The notes under the pieces were generated by a model that saw only the letters and a program-made list of their open reading frames with translations, was not told the DNA's origin and did not search any database. Positions 7,691-15,410 of a DNA stretch of 19,353 bases are shown in pieces. The DNA lies in the NCBI GenBank assembly GCA_900546995.1, contig URFF01000032.1, positions 1 through 19,353 on the forward strand. Reading direction: 5' to 3'. The translations under genes were made by a program, and so were the position numbers. Position 1 is the stretch's first letter. Each line of letters starts with the position of its first letter. This DNA comes from an uncultured Sutterella sp. Lineage in GTDB: Bacteria; Pseudomonadota; Gammaproteobacteria; Burkholderiales; Burkholderiaceae_F.

Positions 7691-9040
7691 TTATTCTAAC
7701 AGCCGCAAGAAATCATTGGAAAGCGCAAGCGCTCCCAAAAGCAAAACAATAAACAGACCGATTTTCTGTCCGGCCAGCATGACCGACTCAGGTAAGGGCC
7801 GACCTCTCAGTATTTCTAGCGAATAATACAACAGGTGTCCGCCGTCTAACAACGGAATCGGTAATAAATTCAACAATCCCAAACTCACGGAGATCATGGC
7901 TAAAAAGGAAAGATACGTCCGCCAGCCAAGTTGAGCACTTTTGCCGGCCCAATCGGCGATTGTTACCGGTCCCGATAAACTTTGGGTGCTCGCCTTACCG
8001 ATCACCATGTCACGAACCGCATTGTAAGTCGTTTTGCTGATGGAACCAATTCGGGAAACGCCTGCCCCCAAAGCCTCAATCGGACCTTTTTTCAGCCATA
8101 CAATGTCAGGCTTAATACCAACATACACCCCAAGCAAGGGACGACGCTCAATCGAGCCGTCAGAGGCTTTGGCTTCTCCCATGCGAGGCGTGACGGCAAC
8201 CGTCCGATAATTGCCTTCCTTATCCTCGAGAACCAATTGCAACGTCTGATTGGCATTGTGACGGATGACTTCAAGTAACTCTTGAGGAGAAACACCATAA
8301 CGACCATTGGCCGCAACCACGGCATCACCCTCTCGGATACCGGCCGCTTCGGCAGCGCTTCCAGGTTGAATATTGAAAAAGAGCGGTTTACCGAAATGCA
8401 ATCGAATACCGAGCTGCTCAAAGGGGGTGACTTTTTCATTATCGAGCTGCAAAGCGCTCAAATCCCAGTAAACCGTGACCGTCTCCCCGTCTCTTGACAA
8501 ACTCATGGGAACATCACGCTCACCGGCGTTTTCCAAAATCAACCAATTGAAATCCTCAATACCCTCTACCGCATCACCATTCAGAGACACAACTCGATCA
8601 AGCGGTTTGATTCCGAGCTGAGCGGCTTGAGTTTGAGCGATCGGTTCGGCCATCACCGGGCGAATCTCAGGTTGGCCAGCCATGGCCATGGCCGCATAGA
8701 TCAGAACCGCAAGAATTAAATTGGCCGCGGGCCCGGCCGCGACAATGGCAAAACGCTTAAAAACGGATTGACGATTAAATGCCCGATGAGCCTCTTCAGG
8801 TAAAACTTTAACTTTCTCATCCCGTTCATCAAGCATCGAAACGTAGCCACCCAAGGGCAACGCGGAGATCATCCATTCCGTTTGATCCTTGCCAAACTTT
8901 TTCGACCAAAGCACCGGCCCGAAACCGAAACTGAATTTTAAAATCTTGACGCCACAAGCTCGAGCAACACCATAGTGCCCGAGCTCATGGATTGTGATCA
9001 GAACGCCTAAAGCGACAATAAACGCGATTAGCGTGACCAT
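7691..9040 (-). CDS. rseP: RIP metalloprotease RseP (site-2 protease)
   Basis: Inner-membrane zinc protease that cuts transmembrane helices. In E. coli it releases sigma-E by cleaving RseA and clears signal-peptide remnants. The zinc motif HELGH (H18-H22) lies in the first membrane helix, and the third ligand is in the LDGGH motif (D400) near the C-terminus. Two PDZ domains lie in the periplasmic region at roughly residues 125-190 (QLGIKPLDRVVSLNGDAV) and 215-285 (AAGIREGDAVVAANGRYG). Further membrane segments lie around residues 92-117, 375-395 and 425-445. The 449 aa match E. coli (450). Its start overlaps the end of dxr by 13 nt. Placement next to bamA ties envelope-stress proteolysis to outer-membrane protein assembly; a local rseA/rpoE is not in this window. 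Confidence 0.96.
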   Translation of the reverse strand: MVTLIAFIVALGVLITIHELGHYGVARACGVKILKFSFGFGPVLWSKKFGKDQTEWMISALPLGGYVSMLDERDEKVKVLPEEAHRAFNRQSVFKRFAIVAAGPAANLILAVLIYAAMAMAGQPEIRPVMAEPIAQTQAAQLGIKPLDRVVSLNGDAVEGIEDFNWLILENAGERDVPMSLSRDGETVTVYWDLSALQLDNEKVTPFEQLGIRLHFGKPLFFNIQPGSAAEAAGIREGDAVVAANGRYGVSPQELLEVIRHNANQTLQLVLEDKEGNYRTVAVTPRMGEAKASDGSIERRPLLGVYVGIKPDIVWLKKGPIEALGAGVSRIGSISKTTYNAVRDMVIGKASTQSLSGPVTIADWAGKSAQLGWRTYLSFLAMISVSLGLLNLLPIPLLDGGHLLYYSLEILRGRPLPESVMLAGQKIGLFIVLLLGALALSNDFLRLLE

Positions 9041-10197
9041 TGAGCAACTTCCTCTCGAGCTCTGATCCGAGCCATTGCGTCAATGTCGAAAATCTCTTCA
9101 AGTGTTTCAGGAGCCTCAGGAGTGAAGGAATCCATCAAGCGGCGGCACAAGCGGGCAATATCGGTAAAACCGATCTGTCGGGATAAAAACGCCTCAACCC
9201 CAATCTCATTGGCGGCGTTTAAAACAATACTGGCGGCTCCACCGCGTTTTAAGGCCTCATAGGCATAGGCCAGCTGCGGAAAACGCGTCATATCAGGCGC
9301 CTCGAACGTCATACCGCCCACCTGGCTAAAATCGATTCGTTTGGCAAACCCGTCCATACGATCGGGCCATGCCAAAGAGTATGCGATCGGCGTGCGCATA
9401 TCAGGCGCACCAATCTGAGCCAAAACACAACCGTCAGCGTATTGCACCATGGAGTGGATTAAACTTTGCGGATGGACAACGACATCAATTCGGTCGGCAT
9501 CAAAGCCGAACAACCAAGAGGCTTCGATCACTTCCAACCCCTTATTCATCAGTGTCGCGCTATCAACGCTGATCTTTTGCCCCATGTGCCACGTCGGATG
9601 AGCGCAGGCCTCTTCAGGTGTCACCGCACTAAAATCCATCCGATGACGGAAAGGTCCGCCGGAGGCAGTGAGTATTAAACGAGCGCCTGCACGAGCTTTT
9701 TCATCGGCCCCGGCTAAGCATTGGAAAATCGCATTGTGCTCGCTGTCAACGGGTAAGAGCTCTGCCTTTGTCTCTTTAATCGTTTTCATTAAGAGAGCGC
9801 CACCGCAAACGATGCTTTCCTTATTGGCAAGAAGCAAACGTTTACCCGCCTGAGCAGCCGAGAAGGTCGGCACCAAACCGACCGCGCCGACAATGGCTAA
9901 AACATCAATATCAACTTCCGGCAAAGCGGCTAGTTTTGCCATCGCGCTTTGACCTGCCCATACCTCAATACGGTCGAGTCCTTCTTCATGAAGACCGGCT
10001 CGAAGTTCATCTTGACGGGCTGAATCAGCAACAAGAGCGATTTTCGGTTGGAAACGTTTACAGAGGTGAACAAGCTCGTCGATCCGACTATTGGCTGTCA
10101 GAGCAAAAACCTCATAGCGTTCGGGGTAATGGGAAATAACATCTAAGGTTGAACGACCGATCGAGCCGGTCGCTCCAAATAAAGCGACTCGTTTCAT
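9028..10197 (-). CDS. dxr: 1-deoxy-D-xylulose-5-phosphate reductoisomerase
   Basis: Second step of the non-mevalonate (MEP) isoprenoid pathway: NADPH- and divalent-metal-dependent rearrangement and reduction of DXP to MEP, the target of fosmidomycin. The N-terminal Rossmann motif FGATGSIGRSTLDVI (residues 7-21) binds NADPH. Metal ligands are visible as D151 and E153 in LLPVDSEHNAIF and E222 in NKGLEVIEASWLF. The substrate-binding HPQSLIHSMVQYADG is intact. The 389 aa are normal. The start ATG overlaps the cdsA stop as ATGA, a classic coupling arrangement, and the end overlaps rseP. It feeds isopentenyl-PP to UppS encoded two genes upstream. Confidence 0.97.
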   Translation of the reverse strand: MKRVALFGATGSIGRSTLDVISHYPERYEVFALTANSRIDELVHLCKRFQPKIALVADSARQDELRAGLHEEGLDRIEVWAGQSAMAKLAALPEVDIDVLAIVGAVGLVPTFSAAQAGKRLLLANKESIVCGGALLMKTIKETKAELLPVDSEHNAIFQCLAGADEKARAGARLILTASGGPFRHRMDFSAVTPEEACAHPTWHMGQKISVDSATLMNKGLEVIEASWLFGFDADRIDVVVHPQSLIHSMVQYADGCVLAQIGAPDMRTPIAYSLAWPDRMDGFAKRIDFSQVGGMTFEAPDMTRFPQLAYAYEALKRGGAASIVLNAANEIGVEAFLSRQIGFTDIARLCRRLMDSFTPEAPETLEEIFDIDAMARIRAREEVAQWSR

Positions 10198-11081
10198 AAT
10201 GTTCCGGAAGCCACTAAAACTGTAACCATTAAGCCAGCCGGCAACGTCGGCATCATCGCATCCAAGCGATCATAAAAACCACCATGGCCGGGTAAAAGAT
10301 TGCTCGAATCTTTAACGCCCACTTGGCGCTTTAAAGCACTTTCAAACAAATCGCCTGCAATCGAGAGCGTCACAAGGAACCAACAGCCGATCGCCCATCC
10401 GAGTAATCCGTGCTTAGAAACAAGCAATCCGGGCAAGGTGTGATATTGCTCCGGAACACACCACACAGCGACAAGTCCCAACACAAAAACGCTCAGCATA
10501 CCGCCTGCAACCCCTTCCCAACTCTTTTTCGGGCTGATCGCCGGTGCGAGTCGGTGTTTGCCGAAAGCGCGTCCGGTGAAATAGGCCATAATGTCGGCAA
10601 TCCAAACGATCATCAGCAAAGACAAAATCATCGAAATGCCGAAAGAAGCGTAGATACTGACAAAACAAAGCCAGGCAGCCGGAGCAAAAAATACGGCGGT
10701 CAAAGAGACAAAGACTGTCGCAACCTTCATGCCTTTGTTTCTTGAAAAATAGATACCGATCGCGATACCGAGCCAAAGCAAAGTCACGAGAGCGACGTAA
10801 AGAATAAACAAACCGGAGACTTGGTTATAAAACGCCTTGTCAATCTGACCGGTAACCATCTCGGCAAAAATCGTGTAAACCGTTGCACAAGTCGTCAATC
10901 CGATAATCGCAGCGACAATACCTGCAATCCAAGAAGGAACATGGGCTAACTTAAACCATTCCCATTGAGCAAGGAAAAAACCGATGGCCATCACGGCCGA
11001 AAACCAAACCGGACCGGCCCAATAAGCACCTAACAAAATCAACAGCAAAACAATAGCCGTGATGACTCGTTCTTTTAACAT
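10194..11081 (-). CDS. cdsA: Phosphatidate cytidylyltransferase
   Basis: Integral membrane enzyme that makes CDP-diacylglycerol from phosphatidate and CTP, the branch point for all phospholipid synthesis. Hydrophobic segments cover most of the first ~215 residues (for example VITAIVLLLILLGAYWAG, VWFSAVMAIGFFLAQWEW, SMILSLLMIVWIADIMAYF). The family signature near the C-terminus is complete: SALKRQVGVKDSSNLLPGHG (from about 245) followed by GFYDRLD, with the conserved KD, HGG and DRLD. ISPKKSWEG upstream is also typical. The length is 295 aa. It is separated from the uppS stop by 3 nt and overlaps dxr by 4 nt. Confidence 0.95.
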   Translation of the reverse strand: MLKERVITAIVLLLILLGAYWAGPVWFSAVMAIGFFLAQWEWFKLAHVPSWIAGIVAAIIGLTTCATVYTIFAEMVTGQIDKAFYNQVSGLFILYVALVTLLWLGIAIGIYFSRNKGMKVATVFVSLTAVFFAPAAWLCFVSIYASFGISMILSLLMIVWIADIMAYFTGRAFGKHRLAPAISPKKSWEGVAGGMLSVFVLGLVAVWCVPEQYHTLPGLLVSKHGLLGWAIGCWFLVTLSIAGDLFESALKRQVGVKDSSNLLPGHGGFYDRLDAMMPTLPAGLMVTVLVASGTL

Positions 11082-11084
11082 AAT

Positions 11085-11846
11085 TTACTTGCTCCCAAGC
11101 TTTTGCGCTTGAATCTGCTCACCGGTCATACCGAAGCGGCGCTCGCGCCCGGCGTACCACTGAAGTGCCTTTTGCAGCTCTTGCGGACCAAAATCCGGCC
11201 AAAGAACACTGGAAGTGTAGAGTTCGGCATAGGCTGCTTGCCACAAAATGAAGTTACTGATGCGTTGCTCTCCACCGGTGCGAATCATCAAGTCCACTTC
11301 CGGCGCCCAATTAAATGCCAAGTGCTCGGAAATCATTGCTTCGGTGATGTTTTCGGGATTTTTCGCGACCTCAGGTTGCTCGCGCAAAATGGAACGCACC
11401 GCACTCAAGATGTCCCAACGACCGCCATAATTGGCGCAAACAGTGAGAACCATATTGTGGCCGTTTGCCGTCATGGCCTCACACTCTCGGATACCGTCTT
11501 GGATTTCCGGCGAAAAACGGGAAAGTTCACCGGCCACCCGCAAACGAATGCCGTTATCGCAGAGGTTACGAGCCTCTCGTTTAAGGGCTGCGGCAAAAAG
11601 AGTCATCAACGCCCCGACTTCGTCGGCGGGTCGACGCCAATTTTCACTACTGAAGGCAAAAAGCGTCAGATAGCCAATACCACTTCGGGCGGCGGCTTCT
11701 GTGATGCGGCGCACAGTCTGCGCCCCACGTCGATGACCTTCGGCGCGAGGCATGAAACGGCGTTGCGCCCAACGACCGTTTCCGTCCATGATAATGGCAA
11801 CGTGACGGGGAACCGCCACGTTGCTGACTGTATCGGAAGAAACCAT
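11085..11846 (-). CDS. uppS: Isoprenyl transferase (undecaprenyl diphosphate synthase)
   Basis: Cis-prenyltransferase that extends farnesyl-PP with isopentenyl-PP to undecaprenyl-PP, the lipid carrier for peptidoglycan and O-antigen. It has no Asp-rich DDxxD motif, as expected for the cis family. Visible conserved regions are IIMDGNGRWAQRR (catalytic D21), the GHRRG patch, LTLFAFSSENWRRP, VCANYGGRWDI and the C-terminal DLMIRTGGEQRISNFILWQ followed by AELY and WPDF. The length is 253 aa. ATG 11846 lies 6 nt after the frr stop. The exact chain length is inferred from the family. It works with dxr (precursor supply) in the same operon. Confidence 0.96.
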   Translation of the reverse strand: MVSSDTVSNVAVPRHVAIIMDGNGRWAQRRFMPRAEGHRRGAQTVRRITEAAARSGIGYLTLFAFSSENWRRPADEVGALMTLFAAALKREARNLCDNGIRLRVAGELSRFSPEIQDGIRECEAMTANGHNMVLTVCANYGGRWDILSAVRSILREQPEVAKNPENITEAMISEHLAFNWAPEVDLMIRTGGEQRISNFILWQAAYAELYTSSVLWPDFGPQELQKALQWYAGRERRFGMTGEQIQAQKLGSK

Positions 11847-11852
11847 GCCGAA

Positions 11853-12413
11853 CTATACCGTCATGACTTCTTTTTCTTTTTCAGCGACACATTGATCAAT
11901 GTTCGCGACAAAGTTATCCGTGAGCTTTTGGATATCCTTTTCGGCCCGGGATTCATCATCCTCGGAAATTTCCTTAGCCTTGGTGAGCTTTTTCACCTGC
12001 TCATTGGCATCACGACGCAAATTGCGGATCGCCACCTTGGCTTCTTCACCCAAATGACGCACGAACTTTGTGAGTTCGCGACGACGTTCTTCGGTGAGCG
12101 GCGGCAACGGCACACGAATCAGCATACCGGAAGTCGCGGGATTTAAACCCAAATCGGAAGAACGAATGGCCTTTTCAACCGGGGCCACCATGCTTTTTTC
12201 CCACGGTTGAACCGTGAGCGTACGGGCATCGGCCACACCGATTTGAGCAACCTGATTAATCGGCGTCGGCGTACCGTAGTATTCAACCATGATATGGTCA
12301 AGTAAGCCCGTGGAGGCGCGACCCGTGCGGATTTTGATGAAATCCTCACGAAGCGTTTCCACCGTGCGCTTCATTTTGTATTCAGTTTGTTGTTGAATTT
12401 CACTGATCGACAT
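11853..12413 (-). CDS. frr: Ribosome recycling factor
   Basis: With EF-G, splits the post-termination ribosome into subunits. At 186 aa it is the standard size (E. coli 185). The conserved DFIKIRTGRAS (with the invariant Arg), the YYGTPTPINQVAQI hinge segment and the C-terminal helices (LTEERRRELTKFVRHLGEEA, AKEISEDDESRAEKDIQKLTD) match the three-helix bundle plus tip domain of RRF. GGAG sits 5 nt before ATG 12413. The gene lies 30 nt after pyrH, the common pyrH-frr pairing. Confidence 0.97.
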   Translation of the reverse strand: MSISEIQQQTEYKMKRTVETLREDFIKIRTGRASTGLLDHIMVEYYGTPTPINQVAQIGVADARTLTVQPWEKSMVAPVEKAIRSSDLGLNPATSGMLIRVPLPPLTEERRRELTKFVRHLGEEAKVAIRNLRRDANEQVKKLTKAKEISEDDESRAEKDIQKLTDNFVANIDQCVAEKEKEVMTV

Positions 12414-12443
12414 AAAAACTCCAGTTGTCGAATAACGAATCTT

Positions 12444-13184
12444 TTACGGATTGTAAACTAAGGTGCCTTCATCTTCACCGCGACAGACGCGTGCGATGGA
12501 ACCCTTCTTGCGAATGTTAAAGACCTTGATCGGCAGGTTTTGTTCACGGCACAATGCGAAAGCGGTTGCGTCCATCACTTTAAGATCGCGCTTCATGGCT
12601 TCATCAAACGTGATGCTCTTAAAGAACGTCGCGTTAGGATCTTTCATCGGGTCAGCCGAATAAATACCGTCAACCTTGGTTGCTTTCAAGACCACTTCCG
12701 CACCGATTTCAGCTCCACGCAAAGCCGCCGTCGTATCCGTTGTGAAATAAGGATTACCGGTACCGGCAGCGAAAATCACGATACGACCCTTTTCCAAATG
12801 ACGCAATGCTTTGCCGCGAATATAGGTTTCAGCGATTCGTTCAATGCTCAAAGCGCTTTGAACACGGGCTTCAACACCATTCTTACGCAACGCGTCTTGA
12901 AGCGCCAAAGCATTCATCAGCGTTGCGAGCATCCCCATGTGGTCACCTTGCGTGCGTTCCATACCGGTTGAGCCCAAAGCCACTCCGCGGAAAATATTAC
13001 CGCCGCCCACGACGATACCAATCTGTACCCCCATGTCATAGGCTTCTTTGATGTCCTCAACCGTTGACTGAATGGTTTCACGGTTAATCCCGAAGGCATC
13101 GGGCCCCATCAACGATTCACCGGACAGTTTCAAAAGAACTCGTTTGTATTTCACCGGGGTTTGAGCTGGAGCTTGTTCAGTCAT
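12444..13184 (-). CDS. pyrH: Uridylate kinase
   Basis: Bacterial hexameric UMP kinase of the amino-acid-kinase fold (ATP + UMP to ADP + UDP), inhibited by UTP and activated by GTP in most proteobacteria. Visible are the phosphate-binding LLKLSGESLMG (K19), IGIVVGGGNIFRG (glycine loop at 60-62), the DHMGMLATLMNALAL helix, AAGTGNPYFTTDTTAALRG and KATKVDGIYSADP. The length is 246 aa. AAGGAG sits about 8 nt before ATG 13184. It is the first gene after the tsf terminator and has its own promoter-like element upstream, so it probably heads the long envelope operon. Confidence 0.97.
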   Translation of the reverse strand: MTEQAPAQTPVKYKRVLLKLSGESLMGPDAFGINRETIQSTVEDIKEAYDMGVQIGIVVGGGNIFRGVALGSTGMERTQGDHMGMLATLMNALALQDALRKNGVEARVQSALSIERIAETYIRGKALRHLEKGRIVIFAAGTGNPYFTTDTTAALRGAEIGAEVVLKATKVDGIYSADPMKDPNATFFKSITFDEAMKRDLKVMDATAFALCREQNLPIKVFNIRKKGSIARVCRGEDEGTLVYNP

Positions 13185-13277
13185 TTAAAAGACTCCTTAA
13201 AGATTTTCCAAAACGCTGACGCAAACGCAGAACACACGAGAAAACTTTTTGACATGCTCTGCGCACACACCTGCCTC

Positions 13278-13308
13278 ATTGTAGCCGATTGGGTCTTGCT
13301 CGGCACAA
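13278..13308 (-). promoter_or_regulatory. Candidate sigma-70 promoter for pyrH and downstream envelope operon
   Basis: On the minus strand TTGTGC (plus 13303-13308) and TACAAT (13278-13283) are 19 nt apart. The -10 differs from consensus at one base; the -35 is weak and the spacer is long. A start near 13271 would give a leader of about 86 nt. The position, between the tsf terminator and pyrH, is what makes it credible. Confidence 0.5.
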
Positions 13309-13328
13309 ATTTTAGACTTTGCTAACAC

Positions 13329-13374
13329 AAAAAATCCCTGCGGGCGTCTTTTTGAGAAAACGCTCTCGCAGGGA
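13329..13374 (-). terminator. Rho-independent terminator downstream of tsf
   Basis: Minus-strand hairpin with arms TCCCTGCG (plus 13367-13374) and CGCAGGGA (13335-13342), 8 bp, plus an inner GCGT/ACGC pairing, immediately followed by six U (13329-13334). It begins 23 nt after the tsf stop codon. It should end most rpsB-tsf transcripts and separate them from pyrH. Confidence 0.85.
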
Positions 13375-13397
13375 GCTTAGCGACAACTTAATTCAGA

Positions 13398-14288
13398 TTA
13401 AGCCTTCTGAGCAGCGGCCATTTGTTCGGCCACTTCAGCAGCAAAGTCGCTTTGCTTCTTTTCGATGCCTTCGCCGACAACGAAAAGAGCGAACGTTGCA
13501 ATGGTAGCGCCGTTCTTCTTCAAGAGTTCACCCACCGTCATCTTGTCATCTTTCACGAACGGTTGAGACAAGAGCGTGACTTCTTTCAAGTACTTGTTCA
13601 CGGTACCTTCGGCGATACGTTCGAGCATCGCTTCGGGCTTACCGGCTTCACGAGCCTTTTCAATAGCAACGCGACGTTCGGTTTCCAACAAGGTGGGATC
13701 AACGCCGGCAGCGTCAAGAGCCTTCGGCTTCAATGCGGCGATGTGCATGGCGATGTCGTGACCGACTTCATCGGTACCACCGACCATGTCGAGCAACACG
13801 CCGATCTTGGAACCGCCGTGCACGTATTGGTGCAACTTGCCTTGAGCTTCGATACGACGGAAGCGGCGGAAAGTCATGTTTTCACCGATCTTACCGACCA
13901 AAGCGGTACGGATCGCTTCAAGGCTTTGGCCTTCGACTTCGAGAGCGCTCAAAGCAGCCAAGTCAGCCGGGTTCTTTTCTGCAACCAAACGGGCAGCGTT
14001 AGCAGCCATTTGTTGGAATTCAGGGTTCTTAGCCACGAAGTCGGTTTCAGAGTTGACTTCAAAGATGGCGCCGGTCTTGCCGTCTTCGGCAATGTAAACA
14101 CTCACAACACCTTCAGCGGCGATACGGGCAGCAGCCTTCGTAGCCTTGTTACCGAGCTTGACGCGAAGAATTTCTTCGGCGCGAGCCATGTCGCCGTCAG
14201 CCTCAGTAAGGGCCTTTTTGCATTCCATCATCGGGGCGTCGGTCTTGACGCGCAATTCTTTAACCATAGCGGCAGTAATAACGGCCAT
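13398..14288 (-). CDS. tsf: Translation elongation factor Ts
   Basis: Guanine-nucleotide exchange factor for EF-Tu. The N-terminal UBA-like domain (AAMVKELRVKTDAPMMECKK, about residues 6-25) and the signature TDFVAKNPEF, a core contact with EF-Tu, are visible, followed by two core subdomains (NMTFRRF, YVHGGSKIGVLLDMVGG, GKPEAMLERIAEGTVNKYLKEVTLLSQPFVKD). The length is 296 aa, slightly longer than E. coli (283). I chose ATG 14288 (MAVITAAMV) over an in-frame ATG at 14312: the family starts here and GGAG lies 7 nt upstream. It is cotranscribed with rpsB across an 85-nt gap that holds a terminator-like hairpin. Confidence 0.97.
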   Translation of the reverse strand: MAVITAAMVKELRVKTDAPMMECKKALTEADGDMARAEEILRVKLGNKATKAAARIAAEGVVSVYIAEDGKTGAIFEVNSETDFVAKNPEFQQMAANAARLVAEKNPADLAALSALEVEGQSLEAIRTALVGKIGENMTFRRFRRIEAQGKLHQYVHGGSKIGVLLDMVGGTDEVGHDIAMHIAALKPKALDAAGVDPTLLETERRVAIEKAREAGKPEAMLERIAEGTVNKYLKEVTLLSQPFVKDDKMTVGELLKKNGATIATFALFVVGEGIEKKQSDFAAEVAEQMAAAQKA

Positions 14289-14310
14289 GAATATCTCCAA
14301 AAGAGTTTTC

Positions 14311-14348
14311 AAAAAAGGGGCGACACCTGAGAGTTCAAAGCGCGCCCC
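14311..14348 (-). terminator. Terminator-like hairpin in the rpsB-tsf gap (possible attenuator)
   Basis: On the minus strand GGGGCG (plus 14343-14348) can pair with CGCCCC (14317-14322) across a 20-nt loop, followed directly by six U (14311-14316). The stem is only 6 bp but fully GC. It lies about 23 nt before the tsf start. Partial termination here would make less tsf than rpsB message. The element is visible in the sequence; its efficiency is unknown. Confidence 0.5.
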
Positions 14349-14373
14349 CGAATGCGTTTTAAATTCCGATCAA

Positions 14374-15114
14374 TTAGGCTTGTTCGGCAACTTCAACGAA
14401 TTCTTCTTCACCGGCAGCTTCTTTCAAGCTTTCTTCGTTTTGTTCACGACCGGCGAGGATGGCATCGGCCATGCCGGAGGCGTAGATCGCCACGGCCTTG
14501 GCGGAGTCATCGTTACCCGGGATGACATAGTCAACACCGAGCGGGCTGTGGTTGGTATCGACAACGCCGATCACCGGAATGCCAAGCTTGTTGGCTTCCT
14601 TGATAGCGATCTTGTGGTAACCCACGTCGATCACAAACAAGGCATCGGGCAGGCTCGTCATTTCCTTGATACCACCGATGGAGCGGTTAAGCTTTTCAAC
14701 TTCGCGCGTGAAGTCAAGTGCTTCCTTCTTGGTCATCTTGTCCAAACCGCCGTTGGCGATGGTTTCTTCCATGTCCTTCAAACGCTTGATCGTCAATTTG
14801 ACGGTCTTGAAGTTGGTGAGCGTACCGCCCAACCAGCGTTGATCAACATAGCAGCAACCGGCACGTTGAGCTTCTTGAACGATCGTATCGCGACCACCGC
14901 GCTTGGTGTCAACGAAGAGGATCTTGCCGCCCTTGGCAGAAAGTTCGCGAGCGAACTTGAGAGCTTCTTCAAACTTCACAACTGTCTTTTCGAGGTTGAT
15001 GATGTGAATCTTGTTGCGGGCACCGAAAATGTATTGGCCCATCTTCGGGTTCCAGAAGCGGGTTTGGTGGCCGAAGTGGCAACCGGCTTCGAGCATTTCG
15101 CGCATGCTAACCAT
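14374..15114 (-). CDS. rpsB: 30S ribosomal protein S2
   Basis: Small-subunit protein bound with S1 near the mRNA exit region. The N-terminus MVSMREMLEAGCHFGHQTRFWNP followed by MGQYIFGARNKIHIINLEKT matches S2 closely. The two S2 signature areas are present (the first near the N-terminus, the second around PDALFVIDVGYHKIAIKEANKLGIPVIGVVDTN). VDQRWLGGTLTNF is also typical. The length is 246 aa, with an acidic C-terminal tail (EEEFVEVAEQA) as in E. coli. Start ATG 15114 has AGGA about 12 nt upstream, a long spacing. The gene is preceded by a long structured leader and read divergently from map. Confidence 0.97.
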   Translation of the reverse strand: MVSMREMLEAGCHFGHQTRFWNPKMGQYIFGARNKIHIINLEKTVVKFEEALKFARELSAKGGKILFVDTKRGGRDTIVQEAQRAGCCYVDQRWLGGTLTNFKTVKLTIKRLKDMEETIANGGLDKMTKKEALDFTREVEKLNRSIGGIKEMTSLPDALFVIDVGYHKIAIKEANKLGIPVIGVVDTNHSPLGVDYVIPGNDDSAKAVAIYASGMADAILAGREQNEESLKEAAGEEEFVEVAEQA

Positions 15115-15175
15115 GGTATTTGTATTCCTATTCTAAGGTTTAAAACTGACAGCGCGCCGCTATTTCACTAAGCCG

Positions 15176-15200
15176 ATCGCATTCGGTGAACCGAAGCGAT
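15176..15200 (-). promoter_or_regulatory. Strong hairpin in rpsB 5' leader, candidate S2 autoregulatory element
   Basis: Arms ATCGC/GCGAT (15176-15180 and 15196-15200) and TTCGG/CCGAA (15182-15186 and 15191-15195) stack into a 10-bp stem with a single-base bulge at 15181 and a UUCA tetraloop closed by G-C. It lies about 62 nt upstream of the rpsB start. S2 is known to repress its own rpsB-tsf mRNA through the leader in E. coli; that this hairpin plays that role here is inference. Confidence 0.4.
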
Positions 15201-15305
15201 TACGTTGCACTAGCGAAACAACCGTTAGAAGACACGCTGCGCGATTCGTTTCTCGGAAAAAGAAAACCCGAGCGCAACGGAGAAACAAGACTTTGTGCTC
15301 AGGCT

Positions 15306-15333
15306 AAAAAAGCACCGAAAATGTGCCTTTTTT
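15306..15333. terminator. Bidirectional terminator-like hairpin in the rpsB-map intergenic region
   Basis: GCAC (15312-15315) and GTGC (15323-15326) pair around a 7-nt loop. They are flanked by six A on the left (15306-15311) and six T on the right (15328-15333), so either strand gives a stem followed by a U-run. On the minus strand a G-U and five A-U pairs extend it to about 10 bp. The GC core is short, so it may be weak. It lies just downstream of the consensus -10 reading toward rpsB. Confidence 0.5.
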
Positions 15334-15346
15334 CATTCAGCTCGCT

Positions 15347-15375
15347 ATTATATGCAAAATCGGTTTTAAACCCAA
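15347..15375 (-). promoter_or_regulatory. Candidate sigma-70 promoter reading toward rpsB
   Basis: Minus-strand TATAAT (plus 15347-15352), a perfect -10, lies 17 nt downstream of TTGGGT (15370-15375), a three-of-six match to the -35. The predicted start near 15340 gives a leader of about 225 nt, long as in other proteobacterial rpsB genes. The same bases read TATTAT on the plus strand, so the -10 may be shared with a weaker divergent promoter for map; no convincing plus-strand -35 is seen. Confidence 0.55.
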
Positions 15376-15410
15376 ACCTTTTTTCTGTTTTTTCAAAAAA
15401 TTATCATCAA

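Noticed and set aside
11103..12146. Long plus-strand open frame (347 codons) opposite uppS and frr
   Set aside because: It lies entirely antisense to two well-recognised genes, has no family-like sequence, and such frames are common opposite genes with this codon usage.
13422..14330. 302-codon plus-strand open frame opposite tsf
   Set aside because: It mirrors EF-Ts codon bias; the protein sequence shows no recognisable motif and tsf is certain on the other strand.
14146..15171. 341-codon plus-strand open frame across tsf and rpsB
   Set aside because: It runs through two genuine genes and their intergenic hairpin, with no ribosome-binding site or recognisable domain.
15186..15410. 75-codon N-terminal extension of map
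   Set aside because: It is encoded by the rpsB leader and promoter, looks non-coding, and MetAP homologues start at MAI...; taken as an accidental open frame.
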